A stretch of DNA of 64,000 nucleotides from an uncultured Roseburia sp. (lineage in GTDB: Bacteria > Bacillota > Clostridia > Lachnospirales > Lachnospiraceae): assembly GCA_947652855.1 (NCBI GenBank), contig CANTEO010000001.1:62001-126000 (forward strand), written 5' to 3'. Shown piece after piece: positions 50,888 to 59,414 of this stretch (position 1 is the first letter of the stretch; every line of letters starts with the position of its first letter). The position numbers were made by a program, and so were the translations under genes. The notes below the pieces were generated by a model that saw nothing but the letters and a program-made list of their open reading frames with translations, was not told the origin of the DNA and ran no database searches.

Positions 50888-52402
50888 ATGAATATGTTTG
50901 ATAAGCCGTTATTTATCTTTGAAATGGCAAATAACCATCAGGGGGACGTCGCGCATGGAAAGAAGATCATTCATGCATTGCGTGAGGCGTCAAAGGACTA
51001 TATGGAGGAATTTCATTTTGCGGTGAAATTTCAGTACCGTGACCTGGACACATTTCTGCATCCTGCATACCGCGGCCGCCTGGATCTAAAGAACGTAAAG
51101 CGCTTTCAGGAAACGCGCCTTGACGGGCCGGCGTTTGAAGAATTGAAGCGGGAGGCGGAGGGCTGCGGGTTTTTCACCATCTGCACGCCGTTTGACGAAG
51201 TTTCCGCGGAGCGGATTTGGGAGCAGGGGTTTGACGCCATAAAGATTGCGAGCTGCTCATTTACGGACTGGCCCCTGCTGGAAAAGATCGCCGAGCATAC
51301 GATGCCCGTGATTGCCTCCACGGCGGGCAGCAGCATGGACGACATCAAGCGGGTGGCGCTGTTTTTTGAGAACCGGAAAACGCCCCTTTCGCTGATGCAT
51401 TGCGTCGCGGAGTATCCGACGCCGGAAGAGAAGCTGCAGATGAATCAGATTGACCTGCTTCGGCGCGCATTCCCGGATCATGCGATTGGCTTTTCCACCC
51501 ATGAGCCGCCCGAGGATGCCGCTCCGGTCATGCTTGCGGTTGCAAAGGGGGCCAGAATTTTTGAAAAGCACGTGGGCCTTCCTACAGAGGAAATCTCCCT
51601 AAACGCCTATTCCGCCAATCCAGGGCAAGTGAAAGCATGGCTTGAGGAGGCGCGCAGGGCATTTGGTATGTGCGGGGTAAGCGGGGAGAGGTATGCGCCT
51701 TCCCAAAAGGAGCAGGAAGATCTTTCGGCCCTTTCGAGAGGGATCTTTGCAAAAGGCCCAATGCAGGCGGGGGAGACCCTTTCCGAGGAGAATGTTTATT
51801 TTGCGTTTCCCTGCGTCCCCGGGCAGCTTTTGGCGAAAGACTTCTCAAAATACAGCCATATTGCCTTAAAAAGTGAAAAAAGCGCGGATGACGCGATCAT
51901 GAGGGAGGATGCCCAGGCAGACGACGCCAGGGAGAAGACAGAAAAGATCATAGAGCAGATCTCTAAGCTGCTTCGGGAAAGCAACGTCGTGATTCCCGAA
52001 GGGAGCAAGTGTGAGATCTCCCATCATTACGGGTTAAGCCGCTATCAGGAGACGGGAGTGGCGATCATTGAGTGCATTAACCGGGAGTACTGCAAAAAAA
52101 TCTTGGCGCTGCTTCCGGGACAAAATCATCCCGTTCATTTACATAAAAAAAAGGAGGAGACCTTTTCTGTCGTGTACGGAGATTTGCATTTGGCGTTAGA
52201 CGGAGAGCAGATGGAGCTGTCTCCGGGAGAGAGCATGGTAGTGGAGAGAAATGTGAAGCACAGCTTTTTCACGGAGCATGGCTGCGTGTTTGAGGAAATC
52301 TCCACGACGCATTTTAAGAATGACTCCTATTATGAGGATGAGAGCCGTTTTGTACAGCCAAGGAAAACAACCATCTATTTGTCGAAAAGCATATTTCGTT
52401 GA
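50888..52402 (+). CDS. NeuB-like synthase fused to a C-terminal cupin
   Basis: A 504-aa protein. The N-terminal TIM barrel (about 1-270) matches the N-acetylneuraminate/legionaminate synthase family: FEMANNHQGD, VKFQYRDLDTF, CTPFDEVS, KIASCSFTDWPLL, and GFSTHEPP with EKHVGL. A short SAF-like segment follows (about 285-335; AGETLSEENVYFAFPC). The C-terminus adds a cupin (about 405-475) with HLHKKKEETF and VKHSFF giving His/Glu metal ligands. NeuB enzymes condense PEP with an aldose to form a 2-keto acid sugar. The cupin fusion is unusual and may modify or bind the product. It starts 1 base after the TPP enzyme stop. Confidence 0.85.
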   Translation: MNMFDKPLFIFEMANNHQGDVAHGKKIIHALREASKDYMEEFHFAVKFQYRDLDTFLHPAYRGRLDLKNVKRFQETRLDGPAFEELKREAEGCGFFTICTPFDEVSAERIWEQGFDAIKIASCSFTDWPLLEKIAEHTMPVIASTAGSSMDDIKRVALFFENRKTPLSLMHCVAEYPTPEEKLQMNQIDLLRRAFPDHAIGFSTHEPPEDAAPVMLAVAKGARIFEKHVGLPTEEISLNAYSANPGQVKAWLEEARRAFGMCGVSGERYAPSQKEQEDLSALSRGIFAKGPMQAGETLSEENVYFAFPCVPGQLLAKDFSKYSHIALKSEKSADDAIMREDAQADDAREKTEKIIEQISKLLRESNVVIPEGSKCEISHHYGLSRYQETGVAIIECINREYCKKILALLPGQNHPVHLHKKKEETFSVVYGDLHLALDGEQMELSPGESMVVERNVKHSFFTEHGCVFEEISTTHFKNDSYYEDESRFVQPRKTTIYLSKSIFR

Positions 52403-52416
52403 GGGAGGGCCTGAAT

Positions 52417-53490
52417 ATGGGATTGACGGAAAAGGAACAGTCTGGAAGGAATTACTTAAAAGAGAAAAAGCCCCTGGTCTTTGAGAAGGTGTCAAAGTTC
52501 ACGGAAAAGTTTCAGAGAGGGGAAAGCATTGCGATCATTCAGCTGCAGTACAACTATATCTGCAATATGAAATGTGAACACTGCTCCATAAAGCGGTTTC
52601 AAGGCGCGAATCAGAACCGGAGGCTGACGCCGAAAGACGTAGGGAGGATTGCAAAGCAGGCGGATGAGATGGGCTTGGCCCGCTTTGTCATATCGGGAGG
52701 GGAGCCTACGATTTTCCCGGATCTGGAGGAGATCGTCAATGAGATCAACCCTGAGAAATTTTACATTAACTGCGACACGAACGGATGGCTTTTGGCGGAG
52801 AAGGCGGAGTATCTAAAGTCCATCGGCATTGACCGGATGCAGCTTAGCATTGACAGCCTGGATCCCGAGGAGCATGACGCGTTCCGCCATATGCCGGGCG
52901 CGCACGCCAGGGCGTTAGAGGGGATCAAAGCCTGTCAAGAGGTGGGCCTGCCCTTATACATACAGACGGTCGTGACGAAGGAACGCCTGCACTCTGAGGA
53001 GTTCATTCAGTTTCTGAAATATTTTAACGGCATGGGATTAAATGTCTTCGTCTCCTATGCAAAGCCGGTCGGGGCATGGGAAGGCCATTTTGAAAACCTG
53101 ATTGACCGAAAGGACATGGCGTATATGCGGGAATTGGAGAAGAAGTATCAGGTATGCACGCATTTGACGCCCGGATATGGGCTGGACATGGGATGCATTG
53201 GCGTGAAGGCGTTTCTTTCTGTGACGCAGTATGGAGACGTCCTTCCGTGTCCGTATATCCATACCTCGATTGGAAATGTGTTCGACAGCAGCCTAAAGGA
53301 TATCATACAGACGGGGATGAACATCTGTCATTTTGGGGAGCATCGTGATACGTGCCTGATCGCGGAGGATCTGGACTTTATTCAAAAATACGTGGCGGGC
53401 AGGATTTATCATAAGCCGCTGCCGGTTCCGTGTCAGGAAGTCTTTACCGAAGAGGACGTCACAAAGAAGCCGTTTTATGAAAGAGGGTAA
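52417..53490 (+). CDS. radical SAM enzyme with SPASM-like C-terminus
   Basis: A 357-aa radical SAM protein. The [4Fe-4S] cluster motif is CNMKCEHC (Cys49, Cys53, Cys56). FVISGGEPTIFPDL, INCDTNGWLL and RMQLSIDSLDPEEHD are standard strands of the barrel. The C-terminal part has several cysteines (GCIG, LPCPYIH, NICHFGEH, DTCLIAED) consistent with a SPASM or Twitch auxiliary cluster. The start MGLTEKEQSG follows GGGAGGG; an upstream TTG at 52399 overlaps the previous stop and is less likely. In this cluster it may rearrange, deoxygenate or epimerise a sugar or oxoacid intermediate; the reaction is unknown. Confidence 0.88.
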   Translation: MGLTEKEQSGRNYLKEKKPLVFEKVSKFTEKFQRGESIAIIQLQYNYICNMKCEHCSIKRFQGANQNRRLTPKDVGRIAKQADEMGLARFVISGGEPTIFPDLEEIVNEINPEKFYINCDTNGWLLAEKAEYLKSIGIDRMQLSIDSLDPEEHDAFRHMPGAHARALEGIKACQEVGLPLYIQTVVTKERLHSEEFIQFLKYFNGMGLNVFVSYAKPVGAWEGHFENLIDRKDMAYMRELEKKYQVCTHLTPGYGLDMGCIGVKAFLSVTQYGDVLPCPYIHTSIGNVFDSSLKDIIQTGMNICHFGEHRDTCLIAEDLDFIQKYVAGRIYHKPLPVPCQEVFTEEDVTKKPFYERG

Positions 53491-53494
53491 GCGT

Positions 53495-54004
53495 ATGGGC
53501 TTATACGAGAAGGCGTTGGATGAGATTTTGGAGGAGATACCGAACCCGAAACTGGGATTGCCGGAAAAAGTGTTCGAATTTGCATCTTCTATCGTGCCTA
53601 TGGTAAATGTGGATTTGCTGATCCGCAATGAAAAGGGGGAGATTTTGCTCGCCTGGCGCGACGATAAGTTCGCGGGGCCTGTCTGGCACATTCCCGGAGG
53701 GATCATCCGCTTTGGGGAGACGATGCGGGAGCGGATTCAGAAAGTGGCGATGCAGGAGGTCGGGACGGCCGTGGACGTCTTAGGGGACGCGGCCTGCGTA
53801 AGGGAGATTTTTTCGGATCACAGGGAGCGGGGCCATTTTATTTCCTTTTTATATGAGTGCGCGCCCCTGGCGGGCGCCGCTATCGCCACGCAGGAGAAGG
53901 AGCGGCCGCAAGCCGGGGATTTGCGCTGGTTTGGGGCTTGCCCTGCGAATTTCATAGAATGTCAGAGGGCGGCGTATCAAATGTATTTCAACAGGCAAGG
54001 ATGA
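53495..54004 (+). CDS. Nudix-family protein resembling GDP-mannose hydrolase (Gmm)
   Basis: A 169-aa protein with a Nudix fold. The Nudix box GGIIRFGETMRERIQ is followed by a changed KVAMQEVG, lacking the normal REUxEE residues. GDP-mannose mannosyl hydrolases show a similar deviation, and the lead segment PMVNVDLLIRNEKGEILLAWR also resembles them. It may cleave a nucleotide sugar or its derivative and thus regulate or salvage glycan precursors. The ATG at 53495 has AAGAGGG about 8 bases upstream; an ATG at 53477 overlapping the radical SAM gene is possible. Confidence 0.8.
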   Translation: MGLYEKALDEILEEIPNPKLGLPEKVFEFASSIVPMVNVDLLIRNEKGEILLAWRDDKFAGPVWHIPGGIIRFGETMRERIQKVAMQEVGTAVDVLGDAACVREIFSDHRERGHFISFLYECAPLAGAAIATQEKERPQAGDLRWFGACPANFIECQRAAYQMYFNRQG

Positions 54005-54016
54005 AAGGCAGGGCAT

Positions 54017-55963
54017 ATGGAGGAACGAAGGCGTCAGGATGCATATGACATGGCGGTCAAAATACGGGCGTTTGAGCGCACGGCGCTAGAGCTGTTCGCG
54101 CAGGACAAGCTGTCTGGGACGACGCATACGTACATTGGGCAGGAGGCGACTGCCGCCGCGGCCATGAGCTTTGTCGGGGAGCGGGACGTTGTTTTTAGCA
54201 ATCACAGGTGCCATGGGCATTACCTGGCCTATGGCGGAGACGAACGGGCGCTTTTGGCGGAGATTATGTCAAAGGAATCCGGCCTATGCGGGGGACGTGG
54301 CGGGAGCCAGCATATTCATTATAAGAATTTCTATACAAATGGGATTCAAGGCGGCATCCTCCCAAATGCGCTTGGCGTGGCGTTTGCGAAAAAGCTGGAT
54401 CAGAAAAAAGACAGAACCGTCGTCTTTTTGGGAGATGGGACATTGGGCCAGGGGGTCGTGTATGAGACGCTCAATATTGCGTCCGTGTTTCAGATCCCGA
54501 TGCTGTTTATTGTGGAAGACAATCAATACGCGATGAGCACAAGGCGGGAAGACGCCATTAGCGGAGACATTGCAGAGCGGATCCGGGGATTTGCGGTCGA
54601 GACGCTTGAGATTGCCAGCACGGATACGGACGAGCTTTTGGATTTTTTTGAAAAGGCGTTTCGAAAGCTTGACACAGGAAATCAGCCGGTGTGCGCAGTC
54701 GTGCATAACTTTCGCCTGGGGGCGCACAGCAAGGGCGACGACACGAGGGACGCGGCGGAGATTGAGCGCCATATGCAATGGGATCCGATCGCCGTCTTGG
54801 AGAGGAAGCTCGGAAGGGACGAAGTGGGCCGGCGCCTTAGGCGGCATTCTGAGGCGTTTGCGCAAATGGCGCTTGACTTGGAGGGCCAGGGGACGGCCCG
54901 GATTTTAAGCTGCGAGGCAGAGGCGCTCTCGGTTAAGGAAACGTTTTTCTGCGAGGGCGGCAAACGATGCAATGAGCAGATTCGGGAGGCGCTTGGGGAG
55001 GGAATAGAACGCAATAAGAACATCATTGTCTATGGGGAAGACGTAAAGGATCCCTATGGGGGCGCGTTTAAGGCCACCAAAGGCTTAAGCGGGAAGCACC
55101 CGGGCAATCTGTTCAATATGCCCATAAGCGAGGCATGCATGGTAGGAATGGCAGTCGGGATGGCGCTGGCGGGGAAGATTCCGGTGGTCGAAATTATGTT
55201 TGGGGACTTTTTGGCATTGGCAATGGATCAGCTGTTAAACCATGCCGTAAAATATGGCTGGATTTACGGGGAGGCGGTACAAGTCCCAATGGTGATCCGC
55301 ACGCCGATGGGCGGAGGAAGAGGGTACGGGCCTACGCACAGCCAGTCTTTGGAAAAATTTCTGATGGGGATTCCCCTGCTGAAAGTGCTTGCGCTTTCCC
55401 CGCTTCACAATCCCAAGCTCCTGTATCAGACCATTTTCGACACGATTTCCTCCCCGACTGTCGTGATTGAGAATAAAAAGCTGTATGCCGAGCGGATGCT
55501 TTCCGTATCCGATCACAAGTGCGGCTCGTTTTTTGTGGAGGAAATCAATCACTATGGATATTCGACCATGCGTCTGTCGCTGGATCGGCAGACGGCGCCG
55601 GATATCACCGTCGTGACGTATGGCGGGATGGTTCGGGACGCAATGAAGGCGGCGGAGGAGCTGCTTTTGGAGGATGAAATTCAGGCAGACCTTGTAGTCG
55701 TCAGCCAGCTGCTGCCTCTGCCAAAGCAGGATATCCGGGAAGCCATAAACGGCAAAGCGCCAATGGCCGTGGTGGAGGAAGGGACGGTAACGGCGGGGAT
55801 CGGTGCCGAGATTGTCGCGTGGTGCGCGCAGGAGCGGCTGGCGGAGGGGTATTTGCGGATTGGGGCGCATGACCTGCCAATTCCGAATGGAATCAAGCTG
55901 GAGCGGCAGGCGCTGCCAGATTGGAAATGCATAATAGAGAGGATCAGGGAGTTCGTAAAATGA
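54017..55963 (+). CDS. 2-oxoacid dehydrogenase E1, alpha and beta fused
   Basis: A 648-aa ThDP enzyme that decarboxylates a 2-oxoacid and transfers the acyl group to a lipoyl arm. Residues about 1-300 are E1 alpha: HTYIGQEATAA, SNHRCHGHYLA, GRGGSQHIHY and ThDP motif GDGTLGQGVVYETLN (Gly139-Asp140-Gly141). Residues from about 315 are E1 beta: RCNEQIREALGEGIER, VYGEDVKDPYGGAF, MPISEACMVGMAVGMAL and a C-terminal IAGIGAE-like segment. Fused E1 of this type occurs in acetoin and branched-chain systems, but here the gene is inside a glycan cluster. The next gene, overlapping by 4 bases (ATGA), encodes the lipoyl partner. Confidence 0.92.
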   Translation: MEERRRQDAYDMAVKIRAFERTALELFAQDKLSGTTHTYIGQEATAAAAMSFVGERDVVFSNHRCHGHYLAYGGDERALLAEIMSKESGLCGGRGGSQHIHYKNFYTNGIQGGILPNALGVAFAKKLDQKKDRTVVFLGDGTLGQGVVYETLNIASVFQIPMLFIVEDNQYAMSTRREDAISGDIAERIRGFAVETLEIASTDTDELLDFFEKAFRKLDTGNQPVCAVVHNFRLGAHSKGDDTRDAAEIERHMQWDPIAVLERKLGRDEVGRRLRRHSEAFAQMALDLEGQGTARILSCEAEALSVKETFFCEGGKRCNEQIREALGEGIERNKNIIVYGEDVKDPYGGAFKATKGLSGKHPGNLFNMPISEACMVGMAVGMALAGKIPVVEIMFGDFLALAMDQLLNHAVKYGWIYGEAVQVPMVIRTPMGGGRGYGPTHSQSLEKFLMGIPLLKVLALSPLHNPKLLYQTIFDTISSPTVVIENKKLYAERMLSVSDHKCGSFFVEEINHYGYSTMRLSLDRQTAPDITVVTYGGMVRDAMKAAEELLLEDEIQADLVVVSQLLPLPKQDIREAINGKAPMAVVEEGTVTAGIGAEIVAWCAQERLAEGYLRIGAHDLPIPNGIKLERQALPDWKCIIERIREFVK

Positions 55964-56991
55964 AAGACAGAATCGTGATGCCGCGCTTGGGCGTAAATGA
56001 CGACAAGGTCATGGTTGCGCAGTTTCTTGTGGAGGACGGCGCGGCAGTGAAAAAGGGCCAGGCAGTCGCCGTATTGGAAACGTCGAAAGAGACGAGCGAG
56101 ATTTGCGCGCCGTCCGACGGCGTCATCTCATTTTTAATAAAAGAGGAGACGGAGGCAGAGGTCGGGACTGAGATCGCGTTGATTAGCGCCAGCCGGGAGG
56201 CGCATGAGGAAACAGCGATAGGGCAGCCGGAGCGGAAATTGACGGAAAAGGCAAAGCGGCTGGCCGAGAAGCATGGCATTGACCTTCGCCTCTTGCCTTC
56301 GGACAAAATTATACGGGAAAAGGATTTATTGCCATACATTCAAAAGCCGTATGAAATGGCGGAAGTGACGAGCAACCAGGCCGTCATTTACGGCGGCGGG
56401 GGGTTTGGAAAGATTGCCGTTGAGATTTTAAGGCAAGATCCGCAGTTTGCGGTGTATGGAATCGTTGACAGCAATTTCCCGGACAAAAAAGAGGTTTTGG
56501 GCGTGCCGGTGATTGGGGACGACGAGATCTTAGAACGTCTTTTGAAAGAAGGGCGCAAAAAAATGGTGAACGCCGTGGGATTTTTACAAAAGGCGCATTG
56601 GCGTAAGCCCACATATGAAATGCTGAAAGAAAAGGGGTTTGAGTTCATCAATGTGATCCATCGGAGCGCGGTGGTGGAGCAAAGCGTCACAATGGGAGCC
56701 GGGAATCTGATCTGCGCGGGCGCCATTATCGGATCGGAGGCGAAGATTGGGAGCAACTGCATCTTAAATGCCGGATGCGTCATTTCGCATGACTGCAAGA
56801 TAAGCGATCACTGCCATATCGCGTCCGGGGCGACGCTGGCGGGAAATGTCACGGTAGGGGAAAACACGTTGATCGGACAGGGCTGCACCGTCTATTCGGA
56901 TGTGCGCATCGGAAAAAATGTGACGGTGCAAAACGGCGTCCATATCTTTAAGAATGTGGAAGACGGCGCAGTCGTCCTGTTAAATGGCTGA
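55960..56991 (+). CDS. lipoyl domain and subunit-binding domain fused to PglD/NeuD-type sugar acyltransferase
   Basis: A 343-aa protein in the E2 position but without the E2 catalytic domain. Residues about 3-76 are a lipoyl domain with lipoylation Lys43 in LETSKETSE. Residues about 93-127 (KAKRLAEKHGIDL, IREKDLLPYI) resemble the peripheral subunit-binding domain that docks E1/E3. Residues about 140-235 form the Rossmann-like N-domain of PglD/NeuD acyltransferases (VIYGGGGFGKIAVEIL). Residues about 238-330 are a left-handed beta-helix of hexapeptide repeats with GCVISHDCKISDHCHIASGA; His277 is the likely catalytic base. Inference: the acyl group moves from lipoyl to an aminosugar amine, bypassing acyl-CoA. 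The start MKDRIVMPRLG overlaps the E1 stop by 4 bases. Confidence 0.88.
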   Translation: MKDRIVMPRLGVNDDKVMVAQFLVEDGAAVKKGQAVAVLETSKETSEICAPSDGVISFLIKEETEAEVGTEIALISASREAHEETAIGQPERKLTEKAKRLAEKHGIDLRLLPSDKIIREKDLLPYIQKPYEMAEVTSNQAVIYGGGGFGKIAVEILRQDPQFAVYGIVDSNFPDKKEVLGVPVIGDDEILERLLKEGRKKMVNAVGFLQKAHWRKPTYEMLKEKGFEFINVIHRSAVVEQSVTMGAGNLICAGAIIGSEAKIGSNCILNAGCVISHDCKISDHCHIASGATLAGNVTVGENTLIGQGCTVYSDVRIGKNVTVQNGVHIFKNVEDGAVVLLNG

Positions 56992-58066
56992 AAAGGGAGT
57001 GAAAAGACGAAACGTGAGGCTGCTTATTTTTGAGACGGCGCAGGCCGACCCGTATGAAAACCTGGCGGCGGAGGAGCATCTGCTTTCTGTCTGCGGGCAG
57101 GAGAATAGCGCGGCTCTGTTTTTATGGCAAAACAGGGATTCGGTCATTTTGGGAAGGAATCAAAATCCGTATGCCGAATGCAATTTGCAGATGGCCGAGG
57201 AAAACGGAGTGAAAATCGCCAGGAGAATGACAGGGGGCGGGGCCGTCTTTCATGATTTGGGGAACTTAAACTTCACCTTCCTTGCGCCAAAGCAGGATTA
57301 TCAGAAGGAAGATGCGTTTGCCGTCATACAGGCGGCGCTTTTGGAGCTTGGGGTTGACGTAGAGAGAAGCGGAAGGAACGACCTGCTGGCGGGCGGATAT
57401 AAATTCTCTGGGAATGCGTTTTATTCCAATGAGGCGGCAGCCTTGCACCATGGGACGGTTCTTGTGCATTCGGATTTGGACAAGATGAATCTGTGCCTTG
57501 GGGCGAGCGGGGGGAAAATGCAGAGGAAAGGGATTGCGTCTGTGCGCAGCAGGGTCGTCAACCTCTGCGCGCTGCAGCCGTCCCTGACCGTCCCCGCCGT
57601 CAAGGACAGCCTAAAGCGGGCGTATCGAAGGGAGATGCAGAAGCGGCACGCCATAGAGGGCGTGGAGGAGCGCGTCATAGGCCCTAAGGCGGCGCCTCTT
57701 GCGCTGCGGGAAAAATACGCGTCGAAGGAATGGATCTTCGGAGGCTATGGCGGGCAGTGGGAGCGGCGCGCGAGGCAGGGCTTCCCATGGGGAGGCGTAA
57801 CGCTTTTGATGAATGTTGAGAAGCATCGGATTGCGGCGCTAAAGCTGGATTCCGACGCGCTGCTTCAAGCGCCCATTGGGGCGATAGAAAAGAAGCTGAT
57901 CGGCGTCCGGCTGGATGCGTTGGGCAAGGCAATGGAAGAGCTGAAGGCTTCGTTTGAAGACGAAGCGGAGAAGCGGCTGGCGGATGACGTCATGCGTTGG
58001 ATGAGGGGGCTTTTGGAAGGAGAGGCTGCAAATGAGCGAGGAGCTTGGCAAGGCAAAGGAATATGA
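56984..58066 (+). CDS. lplA: lipoate-protein ligase A
   Basis: A 360-aa enzyme that activates free lipoate with ATP and attaches it to lipoyl-domain lysines. The lipoate-binding loop is ARRMTGGGAVFHD (about 79-91), the catalytic lysine is Lys140 in GGYKFSGNAFY, and LHHGTVLV follows as in LplA. The C-terminal accessory domain is present, as in full-length LplA. It overlaps the preceding lipoyl gene by 8 bases and the E3 gene by 35 bases, so it is very probably dedicated to the cluster's own lipoyl protein. The ATG at 56984 lacks a clear ribosome-binding site; GTG 57014 is an alternative start. Confidence 0.92.
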   Translation: MAEKGVKRRNVRLLIFETAQADPYENLAAEEHLLSVCGQENSAALFLWQNRDSVILGRNQNPYAECNLQMAEENGVKIARRMTGGGAVFHDLGNLNFTFLAPKQDYQKEDAFAVIQAALLELGVDVERSGRNDLLAGGYKFSGNAFYSNEAAALHHGTVLVHSDLDKMNLCLGASGGKMQRKGIASVRSRVVNLCALQPSLTVPAVKDSLKRAYRREMQKRHAIEGVEERVIGPKAAPLALREKYASKEWIFGGYGGQWERRARQGFPWGGVTLLMNVEKHRIAALKLDSDALLQAPIGAIEKKLIGVRLDALGKAMEELKASFEDEAEKRLADDVMRWMRGLLEGEAANERGAWQGKGI

Positions 58067-59399
58067 CGTGGCGATCCTTGGCGGCGGGCCGGCCGGGTGC
58101 CATGCGGCTATAGAGCTGGCGTCGGCGGGGAGGCGCGTCCTTTTAATTGAAAAAAACGAGATTGGCGGCGTTTGCCTCCATAAAGGCTGCATTCCCACCA
58201 AGTCACTGCTCTATAGCGCGAGGGCCTACGCCCTGGCAGGAAAAAAGGGGCCGTTCGACCTTGAGGGCGCAATTGAAAAAGAGCAGAAAGACATTAAGCG
58301 GCTGTTGGGCGGCTTACGTGGCAGGCTTGCGCAAAGCAATGCAGACTGCGTGCATGGCGAGGCCAAGATAGAAGGGCGCGTCGGCGGGCGCTTTGCGGTG
58401 TCTGTCGGCGGGGAGCGGTATGGCGCAAACGATTTGGTAATTGCAGTTGGCGGCCGTCAGAGGGAGATCCCTATTCCGGGCTTGCGCAACGACGGACAGG
58501 AGCCGTATGTGTTTTACAGTGACGCATTCTTTTCCCTGCGCAGGTTTGAGGAGCGGGCTGCGGTCATTGGAGGAGGAGCGGTTGGGATTGAGCTTGCCGC
58601 TTTTCTTAATCAAATCGGGAGCAAGGTGACGGTTTACGAGAAAAAAGAAGCGTTATTGGAAGGGATGCTGGATGCCGACGTGGGAGGCATCGTGAAGGAC
58701 TCCCTTATGAAGCGGGGCATAGATATCGTGTTAGGCTGCGACATTCAAGAGGTGAGGGATCACAGCATTTTATACCAGAAGGATGGCGCATGGGAGGAGT
58801 CAGAGGCAGGCCAGGTGTTTGTCGCAGGCGGCAGGGTGGGCAATGCAGAGGGGATTGGCCTGTCAAAGCTAGGCGTGGATGAAAGCGGCCCTAAGCTTGT
58901 GACGGATGAATCCGGCAGGACCGGGATACCCCATATCTATGCCTGCGGCGACGTGACAGGCGCGCCTATGCTCGCCCATGCGGCGTATCGGGAGGCTGAG
59001 GCGGTCGCGGCTGACATCTTAGGAAAAAGGCAAGAGGCGCAGGCGGCGGTTCCCTCCGTTGTATATGCCAACCCTGAGATCGCCGCAGTGGGGGCATTGG
59101 AGGAAGAATGCCTGCGGCTCGGCAAAAAAGTGACTTCAAAAAGCCTGCCAATGGTGTATAGCAGCAGATACTTTATTGAAAATGAAGCAGAAAAGGAAAA
59201 CGGCGCCTGCAAGCTGATCTTTGACGGGGATCAAACGCTGATCGGGGCGCAGCTTGTGGGGAATGGAGCCTCCGAGCTGATTTTTCCGGTGTCTGAGATG
59301 GTTCGGCAAAAGAAAACGGCGGAAGAGATCAAGCATATGATCTTTCCCCATCCGTCAATTGCGGAAATTGTAAAGGAAACCGTATTGTGGGGAAAGTAA
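58032..59399 (+). CDS. dihydrolipoyl dehydrogenase (E3)
   Basis: A 455-aa FAD/NAD-dependent disulfide reductase that reoxidises dihydrolipoyl groups. FAD motif AILGGGPAGCHAAI (from about 14), redox disulfide Cys48/Cys53 in GGVCLHKGCIPTKS, NAD motif AAVIGGGAVGIELA, FAD motif YACGDVTGAPMLAHAA, and the C-terminal active-site pair His440/Glu445 in FPHPSIAEI. Normal length without an added lipoyl domain. It completes the E1/lipoyl/E3 set of the cluster. Start at MSEELGKAKEYD with AGGAGAGG upstream, 35 bases inside lplA. Confidence 0.94.
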   Translation: MSEELGKAKEYDVAILGGGPAGCHAAIELASAGRRVLLIEKNEIGGVCLHKGCIPTKSLLYSARAYALAGKKGPFDLEGAIEKEQKDIKRLLGGLRGRLAQSNADCVHGEAKIEGRVGGRFAVSVGGERYGANDLVIAVGGRQREIPIPGLRNDGQEPYVFYSDAFFSLRRFEERAAVIGGGAVGIELAAFLNQIGSKVTVYEKKEALLEGMLDADVGGIVKDSLMKRGIDIVLGCDIQEVRDHSILYQKDGAWEESEAGQVFVAGGRVGNAEGIGLSKLGVDESGPKLVTDESGRTGIPHIYACGDVTGAPMLAHAAYREAEAVAADILGKRQEAQAAVPSVVYANPEIAAVGALEEECLRLGKKVTSKSLPMVYSSRYFIENEAEKENGACKLIFDGDQTLIGAQLVGNGASELIFPVSEMVRQKKTAEEIKHMIFPHPSIAEIVKETVLWGK

Positions 59400-59414
59400 G
59401 GAAGGGAGGGGCCT

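Noticed and set aside
54017..59399. Housekeeping pyruvate or acetoin dehydrogenase operon
   Set aside because: The E2 catalytic acyltransferase domain is absent and replaced by a sugar-acyltransferase fold, and the neighbours are glycan genes.
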